From Chloroflexota bacterium (GTDB lineage Bacteria > Chloroflexota > JAHJIN01), in the NCBI GenBank assembly GCA_018823415.1, contig JAHJIN010000457.1, forward strand, positions 1 to 64,000: a stretch of 64,000 bases of DNA. The letters run 5' to 3'. The notes under the pieces were generated by a model. It was not told the DNA's origin, made no database searches, and saw only the letters and a program-made list of their open reading frames with translations. Below, piece after piece: positions 7,036-14,815 of this stretch (position 1 is its first letter; every line of letters starts with the position of its first letter). The translations under genes were made by a program, and so were the position numbers.

Positions 7036-9006
7036 TTGATCGGCTCCACACTGCTGGGCGCCTTGACCCTCATCAACCTGATCCTGGTATCCACGAACGT
7101 CATTGTGGCGTTTTCGCTGTGGGTCTATATCCTGGCGCGCCGGGCCCAGCGGCTGCAACATCCCATCGTGACCGCCTATCTGGGGTTCATGTTTGCCCTC
7201 ACCACGTTCTACGCCGGCGAGATCTTTCACATCAGTACCGAGAACCTGGATGTGGGGTTCTTTTGGCTGCGAGTGCAGTGGATCGGGACCGCATTCCTGC
7301 CGCCCACCTTCTTGCTCTTTGCCGATGCCTTGCTGCGCACCACCGGGTCCACCTCGCGCCGGCGCCGCTGGCTCATCAATGCGGCCTATGTGGTGAGCCT
7401 GGGCTTTTTGCTGATGGCCGTGTTTACCAATTGGCTCATGGCCGGGCCGGTGGCCGTTCCCTGGCGCGTCCACTTTGCGCCGGGGCCATTGTATCTACTG
7501 TTCGCCGTGTATGCCATCTCAGCTACAGCCTGGGGCATTGTGCTGGTCATACGAGCTCGTCAGCAGTTCCTGGCCCCTCCGGCCCGTCGCCGGCTGCGCC
7601 GCCTGCTCTGGGTTCTGGTTCCCTGCGCCGGGGCCGCTCTACCCTATCTGCTGGTGCCCTATCTGCTGGATATACTACCCGGTGTGCCCCCGGCGGCGCT
7701 GATCCTGGTGCCTATCGTCGCCCATGCCGGCGTTTCGATTCTGGGCGTTATCCTGACCTACATCGTGGCCTACCACGGCGTGATGATGCCGGACCGGGTC
7801 ATCAAGCAAAGCCTCATCCTGTACCTGCTGCGGGGACCGTTCCTGGGCGTGGTCGTGGTGGTGTTGGTGGTCCTGACCTCGAACCTGGGCCGGCTCCTGG
7901 GCGTGGACACGGCGCAGGCGCAACTGCTGGTGGTCGTTGCCACCATCGTGCTGGTCCAGATTGTCATCGAGCAGTCCCGGCCCCTCATCGACATCTGGGT
8001 CTATCGCGACGACCGCGAAGAGATCCGCTGGTTCCAGGAGGTATACCAGCGTCTGCTCACGCCGTCGGACCTGGCCGATTTGCTCGAAAGCACCCTGGCC
8101 GCCGTTTGCGAGGCACTGCGGGTCCGGATCGGCTACCTGGCCGTGCCGGGCACCAACGGCAACGGGTTCATGATCCTGGCCGTGTTTGGCGCGGATGGCC
8201 CCCCGGACGAATTCGCCGCACGCCCCGAAGTCCAAGAGTTCCTGCACCGCACGGCCCCCTTGCAGGCGTTGGACGAGTGGGATCTGGAAGAGATGGAGAC
8301 CTGGGGCTTTCACCGGGAAAACGACCACTTGATGTTCCCCTTGCAATTCCGGGGCGAGGGTGAGACGGTGCTGGGCTTTTTGTGCCTGGAAGGGGCGCAG
8401 GACGTCGAAACCCTGTCGCAGGAGCAAAAGCGGCTGGTGGGTTCCCTGCTGGACCAGGTCGAAGTGGCACTGGAGAGCGTCCAGTTGCAGAGTGGCATCG
8501 TGGCTATCCTGCGTCGCGTGGCCTCCAACATCGAGTGGGTGCAGCGGTGGAGCAGCAAGCTCAAATACGCCTCACCCCTCACCATCGCCGAAATCGAGGC
8601 GGTGCCGGCCTATGACGACGACGAGTTCCAGAGCCAGGTCAAGGATGCGCTGGACCATTACTGGGGTGGTCCCAAGCTGGCCCAAAGCCCGCTCCTGCAA
8701 TTGCGCGTGGTGCGCAACCAGCAGCAACTCACCCGGCGCACCGCCACCCAGGCCCTGCGCCAGGTCATTGCCGAGGCGGTCGAGATGCTGCGGCCGGAGG
8801 GCAGCGAGAAAAGCAGCGCCCCGGAGTGGCTGCTCTACAACATCAGCAAGATGCGGTTCTTGCAGGGCAAGCGCGTCAAGGAAATTGTGAACGAGTTGTA
8901 CATGAGCGAATCGGATTATTACCGCAAGCAGCGGGCCGCCATCGAAGAGGTGGCCCGGGTCCTGGCCATGATGGAAGAAGAGGAGCGTGGGAGTATCGGG
9001 CAGTGA
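7036..9006 (+). CDS. 7TM-GAF sensory protein with C-terminal HTH-like module
   Basis: A 656-residue membrane sensor. Residues about 1-320 contain eight or so hydrophobic helices resembling the 7TM region of some histidine kinases. Residues about 340-490 form a GAF-like domain (SDLADLLESTLAAVCEALRV). There is no histidine-kinase or cyclase domain. Instead the last about 120 residues form a module starting near residue 536 (LAQSPLLQL, QALRQVIAEAVEMLRPEG) and ending in a helix-turn-helix-like segment (NELYMSESDYYRKQRAAI). The same module opens the STAND ATPase at 41943-44201. It starts at TTG with AGAGGGG upstream. It probably couples a membrane or small-molecule signal to DNA or protein binding. 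Its position next to the mevalonate cluster suggests, but does not prove, control of that cluster. Confidence 0.75.
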   Translation: MIGSTLLGALTLINLILVSTNVIVAFSLWVYILARRAQRLQHPIVTAYLGFMFALTTFYAGEIFHISTENLDVGFFWLRVQWIGTAFLPPTFLLFADALLRTTGSTSRRRRWLINAAYVVSLGFLLMAVFTNWLMAGPVAVPWRVHFAPGPLYLLFAVYAISATAWGIVLVIRARQQFLAPPARRRLRRLLWVLVPCAGAALPYLLVPYLLDILPGVPPAALILVPIVAHAGVSILGVILTYIVAYHGVMMPDRVIKQSLILYLLRGPFLGVVVVVLVVLTSNLGRLLGVDTAQAQLLVVVATIVLVQIVIEQSRPLIDIWVYRDDREEIRWFQEVYQRLLTPSDLADLLESTLAAVCEALRVRIGYLAVPGTNGNGFMILAVFGADGPPDEFAARPEVQEFLHRTAPLQALDEWDLEEMETWGFHRENDHLMFPLQFRGEGETVLGFLCLEGAQDVETLSQEQKRLVGSLLDQVEVALESVQLQSGIVAILRRVASNIEWVQRWSSKLKYASPLTIAEIEAVPAYDDDEFQSQVKDALDHYWGGPKLAQSPLLQLRVVRNQQQLTRRTATQALRQVIAEAVEMLRPEGSEKSSAPEWLLYNISKMRFLQGKRVKEIVNELYMSESDYYRKQRAAIEEVARVLAMMEEEERGSIGQ

Positions 9007-9032
9007 TCTGATAGGTTTTGACAGGTAGCATC

Positions 9033-9129
9033 TGCTATAATACCGCCAGATTTGGATAGGCAAGCCAGCGAAAACGCCATTTTGCGCGCGTTCGAGCTGG
9101 CTTTCGCGCGCACAGGAGTTGAATTGCTC
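9033..9129 (+). promoter_or_regulatory. Promoter and structured leader of the mevalonate operon
   Basis: TGC plus TATAAT at 9033-9041 forms an extended -10. TTGACA lies only 12 bp upstream, too close to act as a normal -35. The about 80-nt leader can fold two ways: GCCAGC (9064-9069) with GCTGGC (9096-9101), or GCGCGCG (9084-9090) with CGCGCGC (9105-9111). The second ends two bases before the AGGAG at 9114. The structures interlock, so they compete or form a pseudoknot. Confidence 0.5.
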
Positions 9130-10416
9130 ATGACTTCACGTATTCCCGGATTCTTCAAACTCGACGTCCCGGACCGCGTGGTTCGCATCCGCGAGATCGC
9201 CGGGCTCACCGACGAGGAGACCCAGTTACTCGCCGCCTCTTTCGGGGCGCTGGAGCAGGACCGCGCCGACCGCATGGTGGAGAACGTCGTCGGCGTGATG
9301 GGCGTGCCGCTGGGCATCGCCGTGAATTTCCTGGTCAACGGTCGCGATTATCTGATCCCGATGGCTATTGAAGAGCCGTCGGTCATTGCCGCCGCCAGCA
9401 ACGCGGCCCGGATCATGCGCGATGCTTCGCACGGCGGCATCAGCGCCCACTATGTCAGCGCGATGATGATCGGCCAGGTGCAACTGGTCAAGCTGCCGGA
9501 CCCTGTAGCAGCGCGCGAGGCCGTCCTGGCTGCCCGTGACGCGGTCCTGGCCGAAGCCAACGCCGCCGACCCCATCCTGGTGCGATTGGGCGGCGGGGCG
9601 CGGGACCTGGAGGCCCGGCTGCTGCCCGAGACGCCGGCCGGCCCCATGCTCATCGTCCACCTCATCGTGGATACCAAGGACGCCATGGGTGCCAACGCCG
9701 TGAACACGATGGCCGAGACGGTGACACCCACGCTGGAACGGCTCACAGGCGGGCAGGTGCGGTTGCGCATCCTCAGCAACCTGGCCGATAGGCGCGTGGT
9801 CCAGGCCAGCGTCGCCATTGCCGAGGCGCATCTGGGTACCGACGAGTTTGCCGGCGCGGACGTGGCCGAGCGTATCGTCGAGGCGTATGCCTTTGCCGCC
9901 GCCGACCCGTACCGGGCCGCCACGCACAACAAGGGCATCATGAACGGCATGGACGCTGTTGCGTTGGCGACCGGCAACGACTGGCGGGCGCTGGAGGCCG
10001 GCGCCCACGCCTACGCCGCTCGCGACGGCCGCTACCGGCCCCTGTCGGCCTGGACCCGCGACGGTAAGGGGCACCTGGTGGGCACGTTAGAGATGCCGGT
10101 GGTGCTGGGGCTGGTGGGCGGGGCCACGCGCACGCACCCCACGGCCCAGCTCGCCGTCAAGGTCCTGGGCGTGCAGACCGCCGCCGAGTTTGGCGAAGTG
10201 GTGGCGGCCGTGGGGCTGGCGCAGAATTTCGCCGCCCTCAAGGCGTTGAGCACAGAGGGCATCCAGCGCGGGCACATGGCCCTGCACGCCCGCAACGTCG
10301 CCATGTCGGCCGGGGCGGAGGGCGAGCAGGTGGACCGGGTGGCGGCTCAGATGGTGGCGGAGCGCGCCATCAACATCGCCCGCGCCAAAGAGATCCTGGA
10401 GACGTTGACCGCATGA
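9130..10416 (+). CDS. mvaA: Hydroxymethylglutaryl-CoA reductase, class II
   Basis: Interconverts HMG-CoA and mevalonate. Class II (Pseudomonas mevalonii-like) features are the 428-residue length and [18 protein letters not shown], the catalytic Glu in [12 protein letters not shown] (about E82), Lys in HNKGIMNG (about K268), Asp in [12 protein letters not shown] (about D284) and His in [11 protein letters not shown] (about H382). All four catalytic residues are present. The start is either ATG 9130 or TTG 9124; the latter has better spacing to AGGAG. Its stop overlaps the HMG-CoA synthase start (ATGA). With a synthase and mevalonate kinase downstream, a biosynthetic rather than catabolic direction is most likely. 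Confidence 0.95.
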   Translation: MTSRIPGFFKLDVPDRVVRIREIAGLTDEETQLLAASFGALEQDRADRMVENVVGVMGVPLGIAVNFLVNGRDYLIPMAIEEPSVIAAASNAARIMRDASHGGISAHYVSAMMIGQVQLVKLPDPVAAREAVLAARDAVLAEANAADPILVRLGGGARDLEARLLPETPAGPMLIVHLIVDTKDAMGANAVNTMAETVTPTLERLTGGQVRLRILSNLADRRVVQASVAIAEAHLGTDEFAGADVAERIVEAYAFAAADPYRAATHNKGIMNGMDAVALATGNDWRALEAGAHAYAARDGRYRPLSAWTRDGKGHLVGTLEMPVVLGLVGGATRTHPTAQLAVKVLGVQTAAEFGEVVAAVGLAQNFAALKALSTEGIQRGHMALHARNVAMSAGAEGEQVDRVAAQMVAERAINIARAKEILETLTA

Positions 10417-11465
10417 AACCGAAACGTGATGTAGGTATCGTCGGATATGGGGCCTATGTGCCCCGGTTCCGCATCGCCGCCGCCGAGATTGCCCGGGTGT
10501 GGCAGCCCGGCCAGCCCTTTGCCGGCAAGACCGAGAAATCGGTGCCGGGGCCGGACGAGGATACCGTGACCATCGCCATCGAGGCGGCGCGCAACGCCGT
10601 CTATCGTGCGCAGGTGTCGCCCCGGGACATCCGGGCCGTGTGGGTGGGCACGGAGAGCAAGCCCTACGCCGTCAAGCCCACATCCACCATCGTCGCCGAG
10701 GCCATTGGGGCCACGCCGGAAGTGAGCGCCGCCGATTGGGAGTTTGCCTGCAAGGCCGGTACTGAGGCCATGCAGGCGGCCATCGCCCTGGTGGGTTCCG
10801 AGATGGCCAACTATGCGATGGCGATTGGCGCGGATGTGGCCCAGGGCCGGCCCGGCGATCCGCTAGAGTACAACACCGGCGCCGGCGGCGCGGCCTTTAT
10901 CATCGGCCCGGCGGCGGAGAGCGTGGCTCAACTGGAAGCATCATATTCCTACGTGACGGACACGCCGGACTTTTTCCGGCGCCAGCTCCAGGAATTCCCG
11001 GAGCACGGGCACCGCTTTACCGGCGAGCCGGCCTATTTCAAACACGTGGAGGGTGCGGCCCAGGCCCTCATGGCCGAGCTGGGCTATCAGCCGCAGGATT
11101 TCGCCCTGGCCGTGTTCCACCAGCCCAATGTCAAATTTCCGCAGCGCGCGGCCCAATCGCTGGGGTTCAGCAAGGAGCAGATCGGGCCGGGGCTGCTAGC
11201 CGGCGTCATTGGCAACACCTATGCGGCGGCGACGATGTTGGGCCTGACGGCTGCTTTGGACCACGCCAAGCCGGGCGATCGCATCCTGTGCGTGAGTTAT
11301 GGCTCCGGGGCCGGCTCCGACGCCTTTTCCTTCGTCGTGACCGATGTCATCGAGGAAAAGCGCGACCGCGCGCCCCGGGTCCAAGAGTACATCGACCGCA
11401 AAAAGATGGTGGATTACGCCACGTATGCGCGGTACACGGGCCGGTTCGGGAAACAGGATGCATGA
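10413..11465 (+). CDS. Hydroxymethylglutaryl-CoA synthase, archaeal type
   Basis: Condenses acetyl-CoA with acetoacetyl-CoA to HMG-CoA. The 350-residue length and sequence ([51 protein letters not shown]) match the archaeal-type synthase rather than the longer Firmicute/eukaryotic form. Catalytic residues all appear intact: Glu in VGTESKPY (E81), the nucleophilic Cys (C113) and His in FHQPN (H236). It overlaps mvaA by ATGA. In archaea this synthase forms a complex with a thiolase and a DUF35 protein, and homologues of both occur downstream in this cluster. Confidence 0.95.
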   Translation: MKPKRDVGIVGYGAYVPRFRIAAAEIARVWQPGQPFAGKTEKSVPGPDEDTVTIAIEAARNAVYRAQVSPRDIRAVWVGTESKPYAVKPTSTIVAEAIGATPEVSAADWEFACKAGTEAMQAAIALVGSEMANYAMAIGADVAQGRPGDPLEYNTGAGGAAFIIGPAAESVAQLEASYSYVTDTPDFFRRQLQEFPEHGHRFTGEPAYFKHVEGAAQALMAELGYQPQDFALAVFHQPNVKFPQRAAQSLGFSKEQIGPGLLAGVIGNTYAAATMLGLTAALDHAKPGDRILCVSYGSGAGSDAFSFVVTDVIEEKRDRAPRVQEYIDRKKMVDYATYARYTGRFGKQDA

Positions 11466-11482
11466 TGCGGTGAATATGGCGG

Positions 11483-11884
11483 ATGAGTAATCAGCGTCTG
11501 CGTGTCTTGGCCTACGCTCTTATCATATTGGCAATGTTGAACGTTGCTTGCTTTTGCCAGTGCTGTGTGTGTTGGCCTCCTCCTACCCCAGATGTGGTTA
11601 CTCGCGCAGATTTGGCTGGAGAGTACACTTACAAATACAATGGTAGGACAGCCACAGTCTACCTTAACGCCGACGGCACGTTCCAGATTATAAACTCGAC
11701 CGCATTCTCAGGAGCAGGAACTTGGGAAGTTGATAGCGAGGCGCAGATCATTCTCAGATATCAAAGGCCAAGCACGTATGTGGCAACCCCCGGCTGGTAT
11801 GTAACCGGTTTGAAAGGCAGATTTGCAATCATAGGTGGTGAGGGAGACCCTGACGGTTGGAATGGGCTCACTCGAGTGCAGTGA
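11483..11884 (+). CDS. Small putative lipoprotein inserted in the mevalonate cluster
   Basis: Residues 1-23 are a hydrophobic signal region ending in a cysteine cluster (ACFCQCCVC), any of which could serve as the lipidated Cys. The mature part contains LAGEYTYKYNGRTATVYLNADGTFQI and GTWEVDSEAQIILRY, a beta-rich pattern like lipocalin-like or META-type small exported domains. No function is recognised. GC content is visibly lower than in the surrounding genes, and it separates two functionally linked genes, so it probably arrived by transfer. It starts 17 bp after the HMG-CoA synthase stop. Confidence 0.7.
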   Translation: MSNQRLRVLAYALIILAMLNVACFCQCCVCWPPPTPDVVTRADLAGEYTYKYNGRTATVYLNADGTFQIINSTAFSGAGTWEVDSEAQIILRYQRPSTYVATPGWYVTGLKGRFAIIGGEGDPDGWNGLTRVQ

Positions 11885-11955
11885 AAATACTCCTACTCAT
11901 AAACGACCAGGGTAACCCTGTCCAGATCGACGTTTGACGCTTGATGGAGGAAACA

Positions 11956-13110
11956 TTGCGCCAAGTCTGTGTGTTGGGCATCGGCCAGGTGCCGGTGCAG
12001 GAATTGTGGGACAAATCGCTGCGCGAGCTGGCGGTGGCGAGCATCGTCGCCGCGCTGGAGGACGCCGGGAACCCGGCTGTCCAGGCCTTGTATGTGAGCA
12101 ACATGCTGGGCGGCGAGTTGACGGACCAGGCCCAACTGGGCGCGCTGGTGGCCGATTTCGCCGGGCTGGCCGGCATCGAGGCGTTCCGGGTGGAAGCGGC
12201 CGGGGCTTCTGGCGGCGTCGCGTTTCGGCAAGGCTATCTGGCCGTGGCGAGCGGCATTCACGACATCGTACTGGTGACCGGCGTAGAAAAGATGACCGAG
12301 CGGCTGGACCCACAGGTGACGGCGGCCCTGGCCCACGCCCACGATGGCGATTATGAAACGTTTCCCGGAGCCACACCGGCCTCGCTGGCGGGCATGATCA
12401 TGCAGCGCTACATCCACGAGCACGACGTGGACCGGGGCGATTTCGCCGTGTTCCCCATGACCAGCCACCAGAACGCGGTCCACAACCCGTACGCCATGTA
12501 CCGTAAGGCCATCTCCCGCGAGTTCTATGACCGGGCGAGCATGGTGGCCGCGCCGTTGAACATGCTGGATGCGTCGCCCACGTGCGACGGGGCGGCGGCG
12601 GTGGTGCTGGCCCCGGCGCAACTGGCCCGGGACCTGGGCCGGCCGGTGGTCAAGGTCATCGGGTCCGGCGCCGCCACAGATACCATCGCCGTCCACGACC
12701 GGGCCGACCCGCTACAGTTTGCGGCGGCGGCGCGCTCGGCGGCGGCGGCGTACAAGCAAGCCAACAAATGGCCCGAGGCTATCGACTTTTTCGAGCTATA
12801 CGACGATTTCACCATCACGGCGGTCCTGGCCCTGGAAGCCTGCGGCTTTGCGGAACGAGGCCAGGGCGTGCGATTCGCCAACGAGGCCGGCGTCGGCCTC
12901 GACGGGCGGCTTCCCATCTGCACGCTGGGCGGGCTCAAGGGCCGGGGAAACCCCGACGGGGCCACCGGCGTCTATCAGATCGTAGACGTGGTACAGCAAT
13001 TACGAGGCACGGCCGGCGCCAATCAACTGGACTGCCGCGTGGGAATGGCGCAAGCCATTGGCGGCAGCGGCGCCACGGCCGTCACACACATTCTGGAGGT
13101 AGAAAAATGA
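11956..13110 (+). CDS. Thiolase-family protein lacking the catalytic residues
   Basis: Thiolase fold of the SCP-2/archaeal acetoacetyl-CoA thiolase group (MRQVCVLGIGQVPVQ, GVEKMTE, GSGATAVTHIL). The family's nucleophilic Cys motif (normally CASGG) reads GASGG, with Gly at about residue 83. The HDAF-type His is Tyr (ELYDDF, about 282), and the GHP His is Asn (KGRGNPDGATG, about 332). All three are DNA-clear substitutions, so ordinary thiolysis or condensation is unlikely. I favour TTG 11956 (GGAGG five bases upstream) over 11941. It overlaps the DUF35 gene (ATGA). A scaffold role in an HMG-CoA synthase complex is my inference. Confidence 0.88.
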   Translation: MRQVCVLGIGQVPVQELWDKSLRELAVASIVAALEDAGNPAVQALYVSNMLGGELTDQAQLGALVADFAGLAGIEAFRVEAAGASGGVAFRQGYLAVASGIHDIVLVTGVEKMTERLDPQVTAALAHAHDGDYETFPGATPASLAGMIMQRYIHEHDVDRGDFAVFPMTSHQNAVHNPYAMYRKAISREFYDRASMVAAPLNMLDASPTCDGAAAVVLAPAQLARDLGRPVVKVIGSGAATDTIAVHDRADPLQFAAAARSAAAAYKQANKWPEAIDFFELYDDFTITAVLALEACGFAERGQGVRFANEAGVGLDGRLPICTLGGLKGRGNPDGATGVYQIVDVVQQLRGTAGANQLDCRVGMAQAIGGSGATAVTHILEVEK

Positions 13111-13538
13111 CCATGGAAATCTCTCGACATTGGCGGTTGAATTCTCAGCGCTACGTGCTGGGTGGCGTCGAATGCTCCGGCTGCGGGACTCGCTACTTTC
13201 CCCCGCGCCCCCTGTGCCCGCGCTGCGGGTCACGGCTGATGCAGCCGGCCAACTTTATCGGCAACGGGCTGGGCGAGGTCTATTCGTACTCGGTGGTGCA
13301 CGACGCGCCGGCCGGCTATGGCGACCATGCCCCGTACCCGGTGGCCCTGGTCCGGCTGGATGATGGCCCCGTCATCACGGCCCAGCTTACCGACGTGGAC
13401 CCGGAGAACGTGCAGATCGGCATGCGGGTAGAGATGGTGACCCGGCGTATCAAAGAAGACGGCGACCGTGGCCTCATCAACTATGGCTACAAGTTCCGGC
13501 CCATGCTGAACCCGGCCCGTGTCGAAGTACCCGCGTAG
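13107..13538 (+). CDS. DUF35 zinc-ribbon/OB-fold acyl-CoA-associated protein
   Basis: A 143-residue protein hidden inside a longer shadow frame in the track. Its N-terminal rubredoxin-like zinc ribbon has four cysteines (ECSGCG and LCPRCG), followed by an OB-fold with GEVYSYSVVHDAPAGY and PYPVALVRLDDG. In archaea, DUF35 proteins bridge acetoacetyl-CoA thiolase and HMG-CoA synthase and share their CoA-binding channel. This gene overlaps the thiolase-like gene by ATGA, preserving that gene pair. Its TAG stop lies inside a 27-bp palindrome. Confidence 0.93.
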   Translation: MTMEISRHWRLNSQRYVLGGVECSGCGTRYFPPRPLCPRCGSRLMQPANFIGNGLGEVYSYSVVHDAPAGYGDHAPYPVALVRLDDGPVITAQLTDVDPENVQIGMRVEMVTRRIKEDGDRGLINYGYKFRPMLNPARVEVPA

Positions 13539-13561
13539 ACCAAGTTGCCAACTTGGTCTAC
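13535..13561. repeat. 27-bp palindrome overlapping the DUF35 stop codon (family P, copy 1)
   Basis: Arm GTAGACCAAGTTG, one central base, then the exact reverse complement of the arm. The DUF35 TAG stop is bases 2-4 of the arm. A second copy with compensating base changes lies at 52375-52405. There is no U-tract. Confidence 0.8.
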
Positions 13562-13645
13562 ACGCTGCTGGGACGGGACGGTAACACGTCGGCGTGAGCT
13601 GGGCCAAGTTATCTGACTGACTGCTCGGCCCGAAAGTCGAAAGCG

Positions 13646-14815
13646 ATGGAACCTCGGCCGGTGCTGCACATTCCGGCACTCGTCATGCTCCTGGCCTGTC
13701 TCCTCACTGGAGGAACCAGCGCGCACGAGTTGACTGCACGCAGCCATGTCTCGGGCGCGCTGTCTGTATGGCGCATCGAGATGGTGGATGATGATGGCTG
13801 GGTAGGTGAGTATTCCTCCCTGGCCCTGGACTCGGCCGAGCGGCCGCACATCAGCTACTTTGACGAGTTCAACCTTGATTTGAAATACGCCTACCAGGAC
13901 GACTCGGGCTGGCACGTCGAGCGGGTTGACTATGCCGGAAACATGGGCCAGTACTCATCCCTGGCCCTGGACGCTTCCGACCGGCCGCACATCAGCTATT
14001 ACAATGAGAGCAACGGGGACCTGCGATACGCCTACCAGGATGCCGCCGGCTGGCACATCGAGACGGTGGACGGCGATGGCGTAGACGTGGGCCAATACAC
14101 CTCATTGGTACTCCTGGGCGGCCAGCCGCACATCAGTTACTACGACGAGACCCACGGCAACCTGAAATATGCCTACAAGGATGGTTCCGGTGTTCCACAC
14201 ATTGGGACAGTAGACAGCAGTGCCGGAGATGTCGGACTCTACACCTCCCTGGCGCTCGATGACATTGGTCGACCTCACATCAGTTACTACGACGCCACCC
14301 ATAGCGATCTCAAATATGCGTACCACGACGGCGCCAATTGGCAGATCGCGACAGTCCCTGCGGGCGCGGGGGCCGTGGGTGGCTTTACTTCCCTGGCTCT
14401 GGATGCCGCCGGCCGACCGCACATCAGTTACCACGACATCACGCAAGGCGATCTAGAGTATGCCTATCAGGATGCCAGCGGTTGGCACGTCGAGACGGTG
14501 GATAGCGCCGGCAGCGTAGGTGCTTATACCTCCCTGGCCCTGGACGTCGCCGGTCACCCGTACATCAGCTATTACGATATCGGCAAGGGCGACCTCAAGT
14601 ATGCGTACCAGGATGCCGCCGGCTGGCACGTCGAGACGGTCCCTGCGGGTACTGGGGACGTGGGAAGCTACTCTACCTCCCTGGCCCTGGACTCGACCGG
14701 ACACCCACACATCAGTTACTACGACGATACCGACGAAACGCTCAAGTACGCCTACGAACCGCGCATGGTTTTCTTGCCGCTGGTCCTGCGCAGCGCGATG
14801 GGGCAGGTGCGATGA
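13646..14815 (+). CDS. Secreted seven-repeat beta-propeller-like protein with FLPLVLR tail
   Basis: A 389-residue exported protein. After a signal peptide (residues about 5-27) there are seven near-identical units of about 47 residues, each with a consensus like YTSLALD..GRPHISYYD....DLKYAYQD..GWHVETV. The seventh unit lacks its GWHVETV strand, while the N-terminus begins with an isolated matching strand (VWRIEMVDDDGWVGE). That is the strand-exchange closure expected of a seven-bladed propeller. The C-terminus is MVFLPLVLRSAMG, a motif also found on another secreted protein here. Its stop overlaps the mevalonate kinase start (ATGA). Ligand and function are unknown. Confidence 0.8.
   Translation: MEPRPVLHIPALVMLLACLLTGGTSAHELTARSHVSGALSVWRIEMVDDDGWVGEYSSLALDSAERPHISYFDEFNLDLKYAYQDDSGWHVERVDYAGNMGQYSSLALDASDRPHISYYNESNGDLRYAYQDAAGWHIETVDGDGVDVGQYTSLVLLGGQPHISYYDETHGNLKYAYKDGSGVPHIGTVDSSAGDVGLYTSLALDDIGRPHISYYDATHSDLKYAYHDGANWQIATVPAGAGAVGGFTSLALDAAGRPHISYHDITQGDLEYAYQDASGWHVETVDSAGSVGAYTSLALDVAGHPYISYYDIGKGDLKYAYQDAAGWHVETVPAGTGDVGSYSTSLALDSTGHPHISYYDDTDETLKYAYEPRMVFLPLVLRSAMGQVR

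Noticed and set aside
8168-8470. Proline-rich minus-strand frame within the sensor gene
   Set aside because: Shadow of the GAF region in a GC-rich gene.
9013-9024. TTGACA as -35 box of the mvaA promoter
   Set aside because: Only 12 bp from TATAAT, too short; the extended TGC -10 explains the promoter better.
13800-14760. Repeated about 140-bp units
   Set aside because: Explained by the seven propeller repeats of the secreted protein, not a noncoding tandem repeat.
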